Positions 47,763 to 57,411 are shown, counted from the first letter of the stretch. The stretch is 63,081 bases of DNA from Actinomycetota bacterium (GCA_030841035.1 JAVEDI010000064.1:1-63081), one strand, 5' to 3'. Notes: generated by a model not told the origin, from the letters alone. Translations and numbers: made by a program.

Positions 47763-48812
47763 ATGCACCTCCACGTCGTCTCTGACCACCCCTGCGCCGA
47801 GTCCGACAGCGGTCTCGTGCAGGCATTGAACTCGCTCGGACACCCGACCCGGCACAGTGTGCTGTCCGCCAGCTCGGTGCCCGGTGCCGCCGACCTCGGG
47901 CACGAGCTGGCCGGCTGCTGGGCCGACGACCAGCCGGACGCCGTGCTCGCACTCGGCTGGCTCGCCGGCCTCTCGGCACAGGTCGGGACCCGCGACCTCG
48001 CGACGCCGGTCCTGCAGCGGCTCTTCGCCCCCGGCCGCTCGCCCGCGCCCGAGCGCCGGCGCCTCGAGAGCGCGGTCGGTCGGGGGGCCGCCCGGGTGCT
48101 CGCCGTGTGCAGCAGCGACGCCGACCGGCTCGTCGCACTCGGCGTACGTCGCTCACTGGTGCGGGTGGTGCCGCACGCCGTCGACACGCAGGTCTTCCGC
48201 GACGAGGGTCGGGCCTCCGCCGGCGGACCCTGGCACCGCCTGGTCGCGCGTCCGGTCGACGCGGCGGCCGCCCGCCGGCTGATCAGCGTGGTTGCCTCGT
48301 TGCCACGCTGCGAGCTGGTGCTGCTCACCACGACGGCCACCCGCGGGGGCCTCACGACTGCCCTGCCCGTGACACCCGGCAAGCCGTCGGCGCAGGGCCG
48401 GGTGCGGCTGCTGGACCTCGAGCAGCAGGGCGCCCCCGCGGTGGCAGCGCTGCTGGGCTCGACCGATGTCGTCGTGGCCGTCGATGACGACGAGCCGTCG
48501 CTGGTCCTGGTGCTCCAGGCCATGGCGTGCGGCGTGCCGGTCGTGGCTGCGTCGGTCGGCGCGCTGGCCGACGTCGTCGCCGACGGGGTCACCGGAGTGC
48601 TGGTGCCGCCCCCCTCCGCCGAGGTACTTGCCGAGTCGCTGCGCGGGCTGCTCGCCGACGGGCTCAGCCGCGAGAGCCAGGCACTGGCCGCCGTCGACCG
48701 GGTGCAGGCGTCGTTCGGCTGGGCGACGGTCGCGCCCGCGGTGCTGCGCGTCGCCGAGGAGGTCGTCGCCGACGACCGCTTGCTGCCGGTGGCCAGCGCC
48801 GCCGCGCCCTGA
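47763..48812 (+). CDS. glycosyltransferase family 4-like protein
   Basis: A 349-residue protein of the GT-B fold. The C-terminal Rossmann half shows the sugar-nucleotide donor features: DDDEPSLVLVLQAMACGVPVVA with the E-x7-E-like pattern, then GVTGVLVPPPSAE. The N-terminal half is shorter than usual and includes VVPHAVDTQVF. There is no signal or membrane segment. ATG 47763 is chosen after GGGAG. The upstream gap holds a GCCGGC-TTC-GCCGGC hairpin. The sugar and acceptor are unknown; cell-envelope work is likely given the M23 peptidase next door. Confidence 0.8.
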   Translation: MHLHVVSDHPCAESDSGLVQALNSLGHPTRHSVLSASSVPGAADLGHELAGCWADDQPDAVLALGWLAGLSAQVGTRDLATPVLQRLFAPGRSPAPERRRLESAVGRGAARVLAVCSSDADRLVALGVRRSLVRVVPHAVDTQVFRDEGRASAGGPWHRLVARPVDAAAARRLISVVASLPRCELVLLTTTATRGGLTTALPVTPGKPSAQGRVRLLDLEQQGAPAVAALLGSTDVVVAVDDDEPSLVLVLQAMACGVPVVAASVGALADVVADGVTGVLVPPPSAEVLAESLRGLLADGLSRESQALAAVDRVQASFGWATVAPAVLRVAEEVVADDRLLPVASAAAP

Positions 48813-48895
48813 CCCTGCCCTGAGGTCAAGTTCGGCGCGCAGCACGCCGACGTGTCTGTAGGGACCTGCGGGCGCGGTCCGCAGGAGGGGTTCTC

Positions 48896-50167
48896 ATGCA
48901 TCGGCGACGGCCACGTCGCCTCGTCACAGCGCTGCTGTGCGGGGGGCTACTGCTCGGCGTGGGCGTCACCGCCGGTCAGCCGGTGGCCGCCGACGCCGGT
49001 GGGCCCGCGGACCCGACCACCCAACAGGTGATCGACCAGGTGCGCGCCGACCTGGCGGAGTCCAGCGACGCGATGGTCGCCGCAGCCACCAGCCTCAAGC
49101 TCGCCGAGGCGGCGCTGCCGCGGGCCCGCGCCACCCTCGCGCAGACCCGTCGGCTGCTGGCCGCCGCCCAGCAGCGGCAGGCGGCCGCCGCGCAGCGCCG
49201 CGGCCAGGCCCAGAGCCTGCTGATCGTGGCCAACCAGGACGCCGAACGGGGCGCCGCCGCAGTCGACACGCAGCACGCCCGCGTCGGCCGGCTGGCCCGC
49301 GCCGTCTATCAGGGAGGCGGGTCGATCGGCAACGCCGCCATGCTCCTTCAGGCGCGCTCGCCGGCGGACCTCGCCGAGCGGCTGGTGGCGATCCGGACGG
49401 TCGTGTCCTCGCAGCAGTCCACTCTCGAGGACCTGCGCGCGGCACAGCAGGCCTTCGGTGACCGCGCGAGCGAGCTGGCCACAGTGCGCAGCGACCTGGC
49501 CACCGCGGACCAGCAGGCGCAGGCGGAGCTCGCGGTCATCACCGACCTCGAGAAGCGCGCGAGCGACGCGGCGTCGAAGGTCACCCGACTCGTGTCCGCC
49601 CGTACGTCGGCTCTCGCCGCGAGCGCCGCCGCGCAGGCCGAGGAGGACGCGCGCAGCCAGCAGCTGCACAGTGAAGGCGGTTCGTTGCAGGCCACCCTGG
49701 CTGCCCAGGCCCGTCAGCTGCTCGGCGCGGCCGGCTCGACCCACGGCTACGACGTCCCACCGCAGCCCGCCACGCTCGGACGGCCCGTGAGCGGACCGAT
49801 CACCTCACCGTTCGGCATGCGGGTGCACCCGATCACCGGTGTCCGCAAGCTGCACACCGGTACCGACTTCGGCGTCCCTTGTGGCACTCCGATCAGGGCA
49901 GCCCGGGAGGGGACCGTCCTGTCGGCCGGCTACAACACGGCTTACGGCTGGCGCACCGTGGTGTCGCACGGCGTCGTCGGAGGCGCGCTGCTCACGACGA
50001 CGTACAACCACCAGACCCGCCTGGGCGTCGCAGTCGGCCAGCACGTCACCGCCGGTGAGGTGATCGGCATCAGCGGCACCACCGGCTACTCCACCGGGTG
50101 CCACCTGCACTTCGAGCTGCTCGTCAACGCCGACTTCGTCGACCCGGTGCCCTGGCTCGTGGGCTAG
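48896..50167 (+). CDS. secreted M23 family endopeptidase with coiled coil
   Basis: A 423-residue exported protein. A signal peptide covers about residues 1-33. Residues about 40-275 form a long Ala/Gln/Arg-rich coiled coil, like those in EnvC/RipA-type cell-wall hydrolase partners. The C-terminal M23 (LytM) domain has zinc ligands His320 and Asp324 (LHTGTDFG) and catalytic His403/His405 (HLHFEL), so it should be active. The usual Y-x-H-L-S strand reads TTTYNHQ. It probably cuts peptidoglycan cross-links during growth or division. AGGAGG precedes ATG 48896. Confidence 0.92.
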   Translation: MHRRRPRRLVTALLCGGLLLGVGVTAGQPVAADAGGPADPTTQQVIDQVRADLAESSDAMVAAATSLKLAEAALPRARATLAQTRRLLAAAQQRQAAAAQRRGQAQSLLIVANQDAERGAAAVDTQHARVGRLARAVYQGGGSIGNAAMLLQARSPADLAERLVAIRTVVSSQQSTLEDLRAAQQAFGDRASELATVRSDLATADQQAQAELAVITDLEKRASDAASKVTRLVSARTSALAASAAAQAEEDARSQQLHSEGGSLQATLAAQARQLLGAAGSTHGYDVPPQPATLGRPVSGPITSPFGMRVHPITGVRKLHTGTDFGVPCGTPIRAAREGTVLSAGYNTAYGWRTVVSHGVVGGALLTTTYNHQTRLGVAVGQHVTAGEVIGISGTTGYSTGCHLHFELLVNADFVDPVPWLVG

Positions 50168-50194
50168 CCGGCAGCGACGTACGCCGGTGGTGGC

Positions 50195-50878
50195 TCAGGC
50201 CAGCCGGGCGAGATGTGCGGCGAATCCACCGTCCACCCGGGAGACACGTCGGGCGCTGGTCAGCACCGGGATCTCGCCGCTGCGCACCGTGTGCCGCCCC
50301 GCCAGCGCGCCGGCCAGTGACACGTCCTCGTCGCAGCTGAGGGCGAGGAAGCCGCCGGCCTCCACATAGGCGTCCGCCCGGCATCCGACGTTCGCGCCGT
50401 GCACGTGCGGGTGCCCGTCGGCCGCGACGTAGGCCGAGCGCCACCGCCGGGCCACGTGCGCCGGGTGCTCCCCCCAGTCGTCGACGTCGACGGTGCCCAG
50501 GACGACGTCCGCGCCGCGGTCGGCGAACGCGAGCTGGCGGGTGAGCCAGGAAGGTGGCACCCGCGAGTCGGCGTCGGTGCTGGCCAGCCAGAGCCGGTCG
50601 AGGCGATCGGCGTCGTGCCCGTTGAGCACCTGCGCACAGCCGAGCGCACGCGCCAGCCCCACGTTGCCGGCGTCCACCGCGAGCGACGACACCCACGGGC
50701 GGCCGGCCACGATCTCGGCGCTGCGATCGGTGCACCGGTCGAGGACCACGACGACCGTGACCGCGACGGCGGAGTCGGTGAGCACCTCCTGCACGCACAC
50801 CGCGAGGGCGTCGAGGCAGCCGGGCAGCAGCACCTCTTCGTCGCGGGCCGGCACGACCACGCCGATGCGTTCGATCAC
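50195..50878 (-). CDS. glycosyltransferase family 2
   Basis: A 227-residue GT-A enzyme. It starts VIERIGVVVPARDEE, has VVVLDRCTDRSAEI, a DxD-like STDADSRVPPSWL and GANVGCRADAYVEAGGF. The C-terminus lacks membrane helices. GTG 50878 overlaps the methyltransferase stop by 4 bases (GTGA), so it is the third gene of a minus-strand operon. Substrate unknown. In other actinobacteria similar trios also hold a PIG-L deacetylase, which is missing here. Confidence 0.86.
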   Translation of the reverse strand: MIERIGVVVPARDEEVLLPGCLDALAVCVQEVLTDSAVAVTVVVVLDRCTDRSAEIVAGRPWVSSLAVDAGNVGLARALGCAQVLNGHDADRLDRLWLASTDADSRVPPSWLTRQLAFADRGADVVLGTVDVDDWGEHPAHVARRWRSAYVAADGHPHVHGANVGCRADAYVEAGGFLALSCDEDVSLAGALAGRHTVRSGEIPVLTSARRVSRVDGGFAAHLARLA

Positions 50879-51504
50879 GGTGCGAGTCCCTCGTCCTGGG
50901 CCACCGAGGGCACGTCTCCCAACGTGAACACGTCGAGCAGGAAGTCGACCTCGTCGTGGCACACCGCCCGGTGCAGCACGCGCCGGGCCCGCACGGCTCC
51001 GTGCACCGCATCGCCGGCCAGGGGGTAGTCGGCCACCCGGTGGCGCCAGTGGCAGACCAGCAACGTGCCCCCCGGCGCCAGGCTGCCGATCGCGTCGTCG
51101 AGCACCGTGGCCAGGTCGGCGTCGTCGAAGTAGTAGCCGATCTCCGAGAGCACCACCAGGTCGAACGGCGCCTCCTCACGCGGCCAGCCGTCGGGCAGCG
51201 CCCGGTGCTCGATGCGCAGCTCGCAGCGCTCGGAGCGCTCCGAGTGGTACCGCCGCGCAGCGGCGACGGCGGTGGCGCTCGCATCGGTGGCGAGCAACCA
51301 GTCGCAGCGCCGGGCGAGACCCTCGGTCAGGAGACCGATCGAGCAACCCGGCTCGAACGCCCGTGCGTACCTGCGCCGAGGCAGCGCGGCCAGGGTGACC
51401 TCGCGCTTGCGCTGCTCGTACCAACGGGTGCGGAACGACCACGGGTCGGGCGACGCGTCGTACATCTGCTCGAAGTAGCCGGCCGGCAGGGTCACCGCGG
51501 CCAT
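50875..51504 (-). CDS. SAM-dependent methyltransferase, NodS-like
   Basis: A 209-residue class I methyltransferase. The SAM site is AFEPGCSIGLLTEGLARR, followed by LLATDASATAV. The N-terminal YFEQMYDASPDPWSFRTRWYEQRK is the NodS-family opening. NodS N-methylates an amino sugar, which suggests but does not prove the same chemistry here. ATG 51504 overlaps the acyl-CoA dehydrogenase-like gene by 13 bp, and its stop overlaps the GT2 start. It is the middle gene of the operon. Confidence 0.88.
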   Translation of the reverse strand: MAAVTLPAGYFEQMYDASPDPWSFRTRWYEQRKREVTLAALPRRRYARAFEPGCSIGLLTEGLARRCDWLLATDASATAVAAARRYHSERSERCELRIEHRALPDGWPREEAPFDLVVLSEIGYYFDDADLATVLDDAIGSLAPGGTLLVCHWRHRVADYPLAGDAVHGAVRARRVLHRAVCHDEVDFLLDVFTLGDVPSVAQDEGLAP

Positions 51505-52538
51505 CCCTGCTCGAGGACGTGCCGGCCGTGGTCCTCCAGGTCGCGCTCGGCGTGGCTCTGCCGCACGTAGAGCTGCAGGTCGCCGACCCGCTTGGCGTGC
51601 TCGGCGTCGCCGGCCAGCGGGCCTGGACCGAGCGCCCGACCGACCCGCTCGACCACCTCGGTCACCGCCTGCTCGACCACGGCGCGCACCCGACGGGCGG
51701 TCCGCATGGCGCTGCCCGACCGGTCGTGCGGATCGGCGTCGAACTGCGCCGCTGACTGGGCGAGCAGCGCCCGGGCGGCCGCGAGCGTCGCGTCGAGCGC
51801 ACCCGCGTGGGCCAGGGCGTGCGGGTGCAGCGGGCGGTGACGGTGCGAACGCCCCAGCGGTACGGCGACGCCGGTGGCGCCGCCGAGCCACACCGCGGCG
51901 ACCCCGACAGCCCCGTGCCAGAAGCCGGGCCGGTCCAGATAGGCGTCAGGCCCCCCGAGAGCCGTCGCCGGCGTCGCCGTGAAGGCGACCGACCGGCTGT
52001 CGCTGCCGGTCATGGACCGCGCCGACCAGCTGCCCTCGACCGGCCTCGCGCCCGGGTGGTGCAGGTCGACGGCGAACATCCGGTAGCCCTCCTCGGTGCG
52101 CGCCGTGACCAGCGCGGCGTCGCAGCTGCCCGCGCCGCTGCACCACGGCTTGGTGCCGTCGAGGCGCCAGCGGGTCCCGTCGGGTCGCGCCGTCAGCGGC
52201 GCGTCCGAGGGGTTGGCCGCCCAGACGCCCCACAGCCGCGGCCGGTCGGTCGGGGCGAGCGGATCGCCGACGTCGCCCGCGAGGTCGGCAAGGATCGCGG
52301 TCGCGTCGGCGTGCGCCTCGGCCAGCCGCGCCACGTCCAGGTCGACGGCGCCGATCGCGCCCAGCGTGGCCCAGCGGGCCGCGGTGTCGCCCGCCCCCGG
52401 CAGGGGCAGGTCGAGCAATCCCTCCTGCAGAGCGCGCCGAACCCAGACCGCCGTGCACGACGGCTGCGCGGGGTCCCCCTCGGGCCGCAGCCGCAGGAGG
52501 TGGAGCGAGACCGGCGCCTGGGCCGAGGACAACAGCAT
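51492..52538 (-). CDS. acyl-CoA dehydrogenase-like protein
   Basis: A 348-residue flavoprotein-fold protein related to acyl-CoA dehydrogenases, shorter than the usual 380 residues. The middle beta domain shows WRLDGTKPWCSGAGSCDAALVTAR, the FAD-contact pattern. The C-terminal helical domain is present, but a catalytic glutamate cannot be placed with confidence. It is the first gene of a minus-strand operon with NodS-like and GT2 genes, so its substrate may be a sugar- or lipid-linked amine and not a fatty acyl-CoA. The frame is open to ATG 52538. Confidence 0.78.
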   Translation of the reverse strand: MLLSSAQAPVSLHLLRLRPEGDPAQPSCTAVWVRRALQEGLLDLPLPGAGDTAARWATLGAIGAVDLDVARLAEAHADATAILADLAGDVGDPLAPTDRPRLWGVWAANPSDAPLTARPDGTRWRLDGTKPWCSGAGSCDAALVTARTEEGYRMFAVDLHHPGARPVEGSWSARSMTGSDSRSVAFTATPATALGGPDAYLDRPGFWHGAVGVAAVWLGGATGVAVPLGRSHRHRPLHPHALAHAGALDATLAAARALLAQSAAQFDADPHDRSGSAMRTARRVRAVVEQAVTEVVERVGRALGPGPLAGDAEHAKRVGDLQLYVRQSHAERDLEDHGRHVLEQGWPR

Positions 52539-52657
52539 GAGTGCGCCCCACCCCCTCAGAGGTGATCAGTCTACGTATCGCCCCGCCCTACCGGCGGAAA
52601 CTTTGCCGCCGTCCCTGGCGTTTCGCCAGAGAGACGCACGACGACCCGGAAGGCACG

Positions 52658-53647
52658 ATGAGTCAATCGGCTGAGCTGCCCCTCGACCTCCCCACGCAAC
52701 CGGGCGAAGTCGAGGAGGTCGAGCACGAGGTCGGCAGCCCCGACCTCGTGCGCCTGTACCTCGACGAGATCGGTCGGGCACCCTTGCTGGACGCGCAGTC
52801 CGAGGTCGACCTGGCCCGCCGGATCGAGGCCGGACTGTTCGCCCGCCACCTGTTGGAAGGCCTCGGCCGCCGACGCGCGGTCAAGCTGCAGAGCACTCGC
52901 AAGGTGGCGAGCACGCGTGAGCTGCAGACCCTGGCGGCCGACGGAGACGTGGCCAAGCGGGTCTTCATCCGGGCAAACCTGCGCCTGGTCGTGTCGCTGG
53001 CCCGACGCTACCGGCGGTCCTCGATGCCCCTTCTCGACCTGATCCAGGAGGGCAACGTCGGGCTCGTGCGGGCGGTCGAGAAGTTCGACTACACCCGCGG
53101 CTACAAGTTCTCCACCTACGCGACGTGGTGGATCCGCCAGTCCATCGGTCGCGCGATCGCCGAGCAGAGCCGGACCGTGCGGCTGCCGGTCCACCAGGTG
53201 GAGAAGCTCAGCCGGCTCTCCCGCACCCGTCGCGAGCTCGCCCTCACCCTCGGCCGTGACGCCACCGACTCCGAGGTGGCCGCCGAGATGGAGGTGCCGG
53301 TCGAGGTGGTCACCGAGCTGGACTCCATCTCCCGGGCCCCCGCCAGCCTCGACATGCTCGTCGGCGAGGACAGCGGGACGACCCTCGGCGACCTGGTGGA
53401 CGCGGCCGACCCGGGTCCCGAGGACGTCGCGGTCGCCCGGCTCTCCCGCGACCAGCTCGTCTCCTCGATCGCCCGGCTGGACCCCCGCGAGTCCGAGGTG
53501 ATCCGATCGCGCTACGGGCTGACCCAGGACAAGCGGGAGACCTACGACTCCATCGCGGCGCGCATCGGGGTCTCGCGCGAGCGGACCCGCCAGATCGAGC
53601 GCGAGGCGTTGATCAAGCTGCGCACCTGGGTGAATCCGCCCGCCTGA
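52658..53647 (+). CDS. group 2 RNA polymerase sigma factor (sigma-70 family)
   Basis: A 329-residue sigma factor. Region 1.2 is PDLVRLYLDEIGRAPLL. Region 2 spans RANLRLVVSLARRYRR, LIQEGNVGLVRAVEKFDY and FSTYATWWIRQSIGRAI. Region 3 follows (VEKLSRLSRTRREL), and region 4 ends with IGVSRERTRQIEREALIKLR. It lacks the long N-terminal region 1.1 of the housekeeping factor and so is a SigB/HrdA-type alternative factor. ATG 52658 has CGGAAGG upstream. It diverges from the acyl-CoA dehydrogenase-like gene. Confidence 0.93.
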   Translation: MSQSAELPLDLPTQPGEVEEVEHEVGSPDLVRLYLDEIGRAPLLDAQSEVDLARRIEAGLFARHLLEGLGRRRAVKLQSTRKVASTRELQTLAADGDVAKRVFIRANLRLVVSLARRYRRSSMPLLDLIQEGNVGLVRAVEKFDYTRGYKFSTYATWWIRQSIGRAIAEQSRTVRLPVHQVEKLSRLSRTRRELALTLGRDATDSEVAAEMEVPVEVVTELDSISRAPASLDMLVGEDSGTTLGDLVDAADPGPEDVAVARLSRDQLVSSIARLDPRESEVIRSRYGLTQDKRETYDSIAARIGVSRERTRQIEREALIKLRTWVNPPA

Positions 53648-53668
53648 CGGTCGGCACGCAACGACGGT

Positions 53669-55201
53669 CTAGGACCCCCGCCGCGCGGACGGAGCACCGG
53701 TCGACGCGAGGGGCCCGTCGTGCGGGCAGCAGTGCAGCGGCGGCCCGTCCACGCCGGCGTGGCGACGGTGCTCCGCGGGCTCGGCGGGTTCCGGTGTCCG
53801 GACCAGCAGGGCCGCCAGCAGGGACCCGAGGACGAGCAGGCCCGCGCAGACGAGCATCACGACGCGGAACGCCGGCTGCAGCCGCCCCGGGTCGCCGTAC
53901 GCGTCGCCACCCAGCCCGGCGACCAGCGGCAGCACCGCGATGGCCAGCAGTCCGGCGACCCGGGCGACGGCGTTGTTGACCCCGCTCGCCAGCCCGGCGT
54001 GCTCGTCGGGCGCCGCCGCGAGGACCGTTGCGGTGAGCGGCGCGACGGTGCAGGCCAGCCCGAGACCGAAGAGCGTGACCCAGGGCAGGACGTCGACGAC
54101 GTACGACGCGTGCGGGTCGAGGCGGCTGAGCCCGAGCGCCCCGGCGGCGCACAGCAGCGGACCCACCGTCATCGGCAGCCGCGGACCGATCCGCGCCGCG
54201 ACCGCACCCATGCGCGCCGAGAGCAGCAGCATCAGCACGGTGATCGGCAGCAGCGACAGGCCCGCCGCCAAGGGCCGGAAGCCGGCGACCACCTGCAGCG
54301 CGAGGACCAGGAAGAACATCACGCCACCAAGGGCGCCGTAGACGGCGAACGTCACGGCGTTGGTCCCGTTGAACAGTCGGTTGCCGAAGATGTCCAGCGG
54401 CAGCATCGGCTCGCGCGCCTGACGCTCGCGCAGCCCGAAGCCCACCAGTGCCGCGATCCCGGCGCCGAGCGCCAGCAGCACCCGCGCGGAGGCCAGGCCG
54501 TACCCCTGCCAGGCGATCAGCCCGTAGGTCAGCGCGGCGAGCCCGGTCGCGCCCAGGACGGCCCCGGAGATGTCGAGGTGCTGCGAGGCGGTGGCAGCGC
54601 GCGACTCGGGGACGTGCCGGGCGGTGATGACGACGACGGCGACGGCCACGGGCAGGTTGATGAGGAACACGTAGCGCCACGACGTGGTCTGCACCAGCCA
54701 GCCACCGACGAACGGCCCCGCGGCACCCGCGATGCCGCCCAGGCCCGACCAGGCGCCGATGGCCCGCGCCCGGTCCTCGGGGCGGAACGCGGACTGCAGG
54801 ATCGCCAGGCTGCCGGGGGTCAGCAGGGCGCCTCCGACGCCCTGCAGCGCGCGTGCCGCGACGAGGGTCTGGATGTCGGGCGCGATCCCGCACAACAGGG
54901 ACGCCAGCGCGAACCACACGACCCCCACCATGAACACCCGGCGGCGGCCGAAGCGGTCACCGAGGGAGCCGCCCAGCAGGATCAACGAGGCCAGGGTCAG
55001 CGTGTAGGCGTTGACGGTCCACTGCAGCCCCGCCAGCCCCGCGTCGAGCTGCCGGCCGATGCGCGGCAGGGCGACGTTGACGACGGTGCCGTCGATGAAG
55101 GCCATCCCCGAGCCGAGCACGGTCGCCGTCAGCACCCAGCGGGCGCGCGGCTGCCCGTAGGCCAGACCCGCGTCGGACGCGGTGGGTGGCGGCGTCGTCA
55201 C
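53669..55201 (-). CDS. MFS drug-efflux transporter, DHA2 (14-helix) type
   Basis: A 510-residue exporter of the EmrB/QacA group with about 14 membrane segments. Motif A is GSLGDRFGRRRVF, motif C is in GPFVGGWLVQTTSWRYVFLINLP, and the opening FIDGTVVNVALPRIG is characteristic. The C-terminal tail is His/Pro-rich. GTG 55201 is taken as the start; GTG 55225 is in frame, and neither has a good ribosome site. It converges with the sigma-factor gene. Substrates unknown. Confidence 0.9.
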   Translation of the reverse strand: MTTPPPTASDAGLAYGQPRARWVLTATVLGSGMAFIDGTVVNVALPRIGRQLDAGLAGLQWTVNAYTLTLASLILLGGSLGDRFGRRRVFMVGVVWFALASLLCGIAPDIQTLVAARALQGVGGALLTPGSLAILQSAFRPEDRARAIGAWSGLGGIAGAAGPFVGGWLVQTTSWRYVFLINLPVAVAVVVITARHVPESRAATASQHLDISGAVLGATGLAALTYGLIAWQGYGLASARVLLALGAGIAALVGFGLRERQAREPMLPLDIFGNRLFNGTNAVTFAVYGALGGVMFFLVLALQVVAGFRPLAAGLSLLPITVLMLLLSARMGAVAARIGPRLPMTVGPLLCAAGALGLSRLDPHASYVVDVLPWVTLFGLGLACTVAPLTATVLAAAPDEHAGLASGVNNAVARVAGLLAIAVLPLVAGLGGDAYGDPGRLQPAFRVVMLVCAGLLVLGSLLAALLVRTPEPAEPAEHRRHAGVDGPPLHCCPHDGPLASTGAPSARRGS

Positions 55202-55315
55202 GGTGCACTCGTCGTCACGGTGCACGTAACGCTACGCCCACGGACGTCGCCCCGGCCTCACGGGGCAGGGGCGCTTCGGGCTCGTGGGCCGGGAACCGGA
55301 CTAGCCTGTCCGGGC

Positions 55316-55732
55316 ATGACCGAGGGGTCGAGGACCGCGGGCTACTCCGGTACGCCGCTGCCGCGCAAGCTGGGCATCACCGAGGGCCACCGAGTGCTGC
55401 TGGCCGGGGCTCCTCGCGGGTTCGGCCTCGGTCCGCTGCCGGGCGTCACGCTGCACCGACGGCCGGGCCAGGCGGCGTACGACGTCATCCTCGCCTTCGC
55501 CCCGGACCGGCGCACGCTGGAGCGCCGCTTCCGGCCCCTGCGCGAGCGGATGACCCGCAACGGCGGGCTGTGGATCGCGTGGCCGAAACGATCCAGCGGT
55601 CGCGTCAGCGACCTGGACGAGAACGTCGTGCGGGACGTCGGGCTGGCCGTCGGACTGGTCGACACCAAGGTGTGCGCGGTCGACGAGACATGGTCGGCCC
55701 TGCGGTTCGTCGTGCGCCTGCGCGACCGCTGA
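55316..55732 (+). CDS. DUF3052 family protein
   Basis: A 138-residue protein with the family opening AGYSGTPLPRKLGITEGHRV and the closing pattern DTKVCAVDETWSALRFVVR. DUF3052 proteins are common in actinobacteria and have no established function. A middle segment (LWIAWPKRSSG) is also conserved. ATG 55316 lies 115 bp from the MFS start, divergently. Confidence 0.85.
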   Translation: MTEGSRTAGYSGTPLPRKLGITEGHRVLLAGAPRGFGLGPLPGVTLHRRPGQAAYDVILAFAPDRRTLERRFRPLRERMTRNGGLWIAWPKRSSGRVSDLDENVVRDVGLAVGLVDTKVCAVDETWSALRFVVRLRDR

Positions 55733-55758
55733 CCGCAGGCCTCGGCACTGGCACCGGG

Positions 55759-57411
55759 TCAGCCGCGGACCCGCACCGTGGTCAGGTCGATGCGCCGCCC
55801 GGCGCTGCCGCCGAGGCCGATCAGCCGGACGAACCGCGCCCGGCGGTCGGGGACGTCGTAGGTCTCCTGGGCGCTGCTGCCCCCGCTGCTGACCACCGTC
55901 CGCGCCACCGACCACCGGCGTCCGGTGACCGAGGTGAGGATGCGCAACCGAGTCGCGCGGGCGTCGCCCTGCCAGAACGCGACGGAGACGCCCGACACCC
56001 GGCGGACCCGGCCGAGGTCCAGCCGTAACGCGGCGGCCGCCGCCCCGGCCCGCCAGCTCGCCGACCAGCGGCTCGTCGCGCTGTGGTCGAGCACCGCGCG
56101 CCCGGGGTGGTGGGCGGCGGCCCGCGAGGCACCTGCCCGGACGACCCGCAGGGCCCGGCGGGTGGAGGGCACGAGCTGTGCCCGCTGCAGCGCCTCGAGC
56201 AGGTAGTAGTCGCCGTAGACCGTGCCCGCGTCGGGGGTACGTGGGCTGGCCCGGCCGTGCAGCAGGACCGACCGGCTGCCCGAGCCCTGCGCGCTGAACC
56301 GCGGACCGGTGAGGGTGCGCAGGGTGTGCAGGCCGGCCCGGCGGTACCGCGCCCGCAGCCCGGCGTCGGGGTCGATGGCCCCCAGCTCGAGAAGTGCCGA
56401 GGCGAGCACCGCCCCCGCGCTCGAGTCGCGTGGGGTCCGGCGGGTCACGGGCACCGCGTAGTCCCAGTAGGGCACGCCGTCGGCGGGCAGGTGGCTCAGC
56501 GCGAAGCGCGCCGTGCGGCGGGCCACCTCGAGCATCCGGGGATCTCCGGTCTCCCGGTAGGCCACCGTGTAGCCGTAGACCGCCCAGGCCTGCCCCCGCG
56601 CCCAGGTCGAGTCGTCTCTGGCACCGCCGATGTTGCCCCGCCACACGCGCTCGCCGGTCTGCTCGTCGAAGCGCACGGCGTGCCAGGTGCTGCCGTCCGG
56701 TCGCACCAGCTGGTCGCGCGTGGTCAGGGCGTGCTCCAGGGCCATCTCGCGCCAGGCTGCGGGGCCGCCGTGGTCGGCCCCCCAGAACAGCAGCTCGAGG
56801 TTGACCATGTTGTCGACGATGACGGTGACCTGACCCGGCGGACCCTGCCAGCTCCGCAGGGTGTGCGCGACGGGCACCCACCGGCTGGCGAGCGAGGCCG
56901 CCGAGTCCAGCACGACCCGCCGGGCCCGCGGGTCGCCGGTCAGCCGCGAGGCCTGGCCGAAGCTGTCGAGCATGACGAAGCCCAGGTCGTGGGTGGAGGT
57001 GTCGAACCGCCGCCACCTGAGGTCTCGCTGGCGGGCTCTCGCGCGGGCCGCCCACGTCGGGTTGCCGGTGGCCTCGTAGGCGAGCCACAGCTGCCCGGGG
57101 AAGAAGCCGGCCATCCAGCTCGAGGAGCCCTCGGTCCGCCACGGCACGTCCGGGTGCGCGGTCACGGGATAGCGGCCGCGCGCGAGATGCCGGTCGGTGG
57201 CGGCGAGCTGGTGCAACGCGAAGGCACGGGCCTTCGCCCAGCGGGCCTGGTCGTGCGCCGCGGCTGCGGGCGCCTCGGGCGGTGCAGCACCGGCCGGCTG
57301 GGCGGGCCCGGTCAGCAGGGTCGCGCACAGCGCGGCGGCGACCAGGGCCGCGACCCGGCCGGCGGCCTGCGACGTACGTCGCGGGTGGAACGGGCCGGGC
57401 AGCACCCGCAA
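55759..57411 (-). CDS. secreted GH88 unsaturated glucuronyl hydrolase-like protein with C-terminal F5/8-type domain
   Basis: A 550-residue exported protein. A signal peptide covers about residues 1-42. The alpha/alpha-barrel of family GH88 spans roughly 55-400. The two aspartates needed for hydration of unsaturated uronic sugars are seen in STHDLGF and DNMVNLELL, and DDSTWARGQAWAVYG is another landmark. Residues about 420-550 form a discoidin-like (F5/8 type C) sugar-binding domain. It would release unsaturated uronic acid from lyase-cut polysaccharides. No lyase is in the window. The start is TTG 57411 or GTG 57405; neither is ideal. Confidence 0.82.
   Translation of the reverse strand: MRVLPGPFHPRRTSQAAGRVAALVAAALCATLLTGPAQPAGAAPPEAPAAAAHDQARWAKARAFALHQLAATDRHLARGRYPVTAHPDVPWRTEGSSSWMAGFFPGQLWLAYEATGNPTWAARARARQRDLRWRRFDTSTHDLGFVMLDSFGQASRLTGDPRARRVVLDSAASLASRWVPVAHTLRSWQGPPGQVTVIVDNMVNLELLFWGADHGGPAAWREMALEHALTTRDQLVRPDGSTWHAVRFDEQTGERVWRGNIGGARDDSTWARGQAWAVYGYTVAYRETGDPRMLEVARRTARFALSHLPADGVPYWDYAVPVTRRTPRDSSAGAVLASALLELGAIDPDAGLRARYRRAGLHTLRTLTGPRFSAQGSGSRSVLLHGRASPRTPDAGTVYGDYYLLEALQRAQLVPSTRRALRVVRAGASRAAAHHPGRAVLDHSATSRWSASWRAGAAAAALRLDLGRVRRVSGVSVAFWQGDARATRLRILTSVTGRRWSVARTVVSSGGSSAQETYDVPDRRARFVRLIGLGGSAGRRIDLTTVRVRG

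Noticed and set aside
53720-55315. Very long plus-strand frame preceding the DUF3052 gene
   Set aside because: It is the antisense shadow of the MFS exporter; the DUF3052 family begins at 55316.
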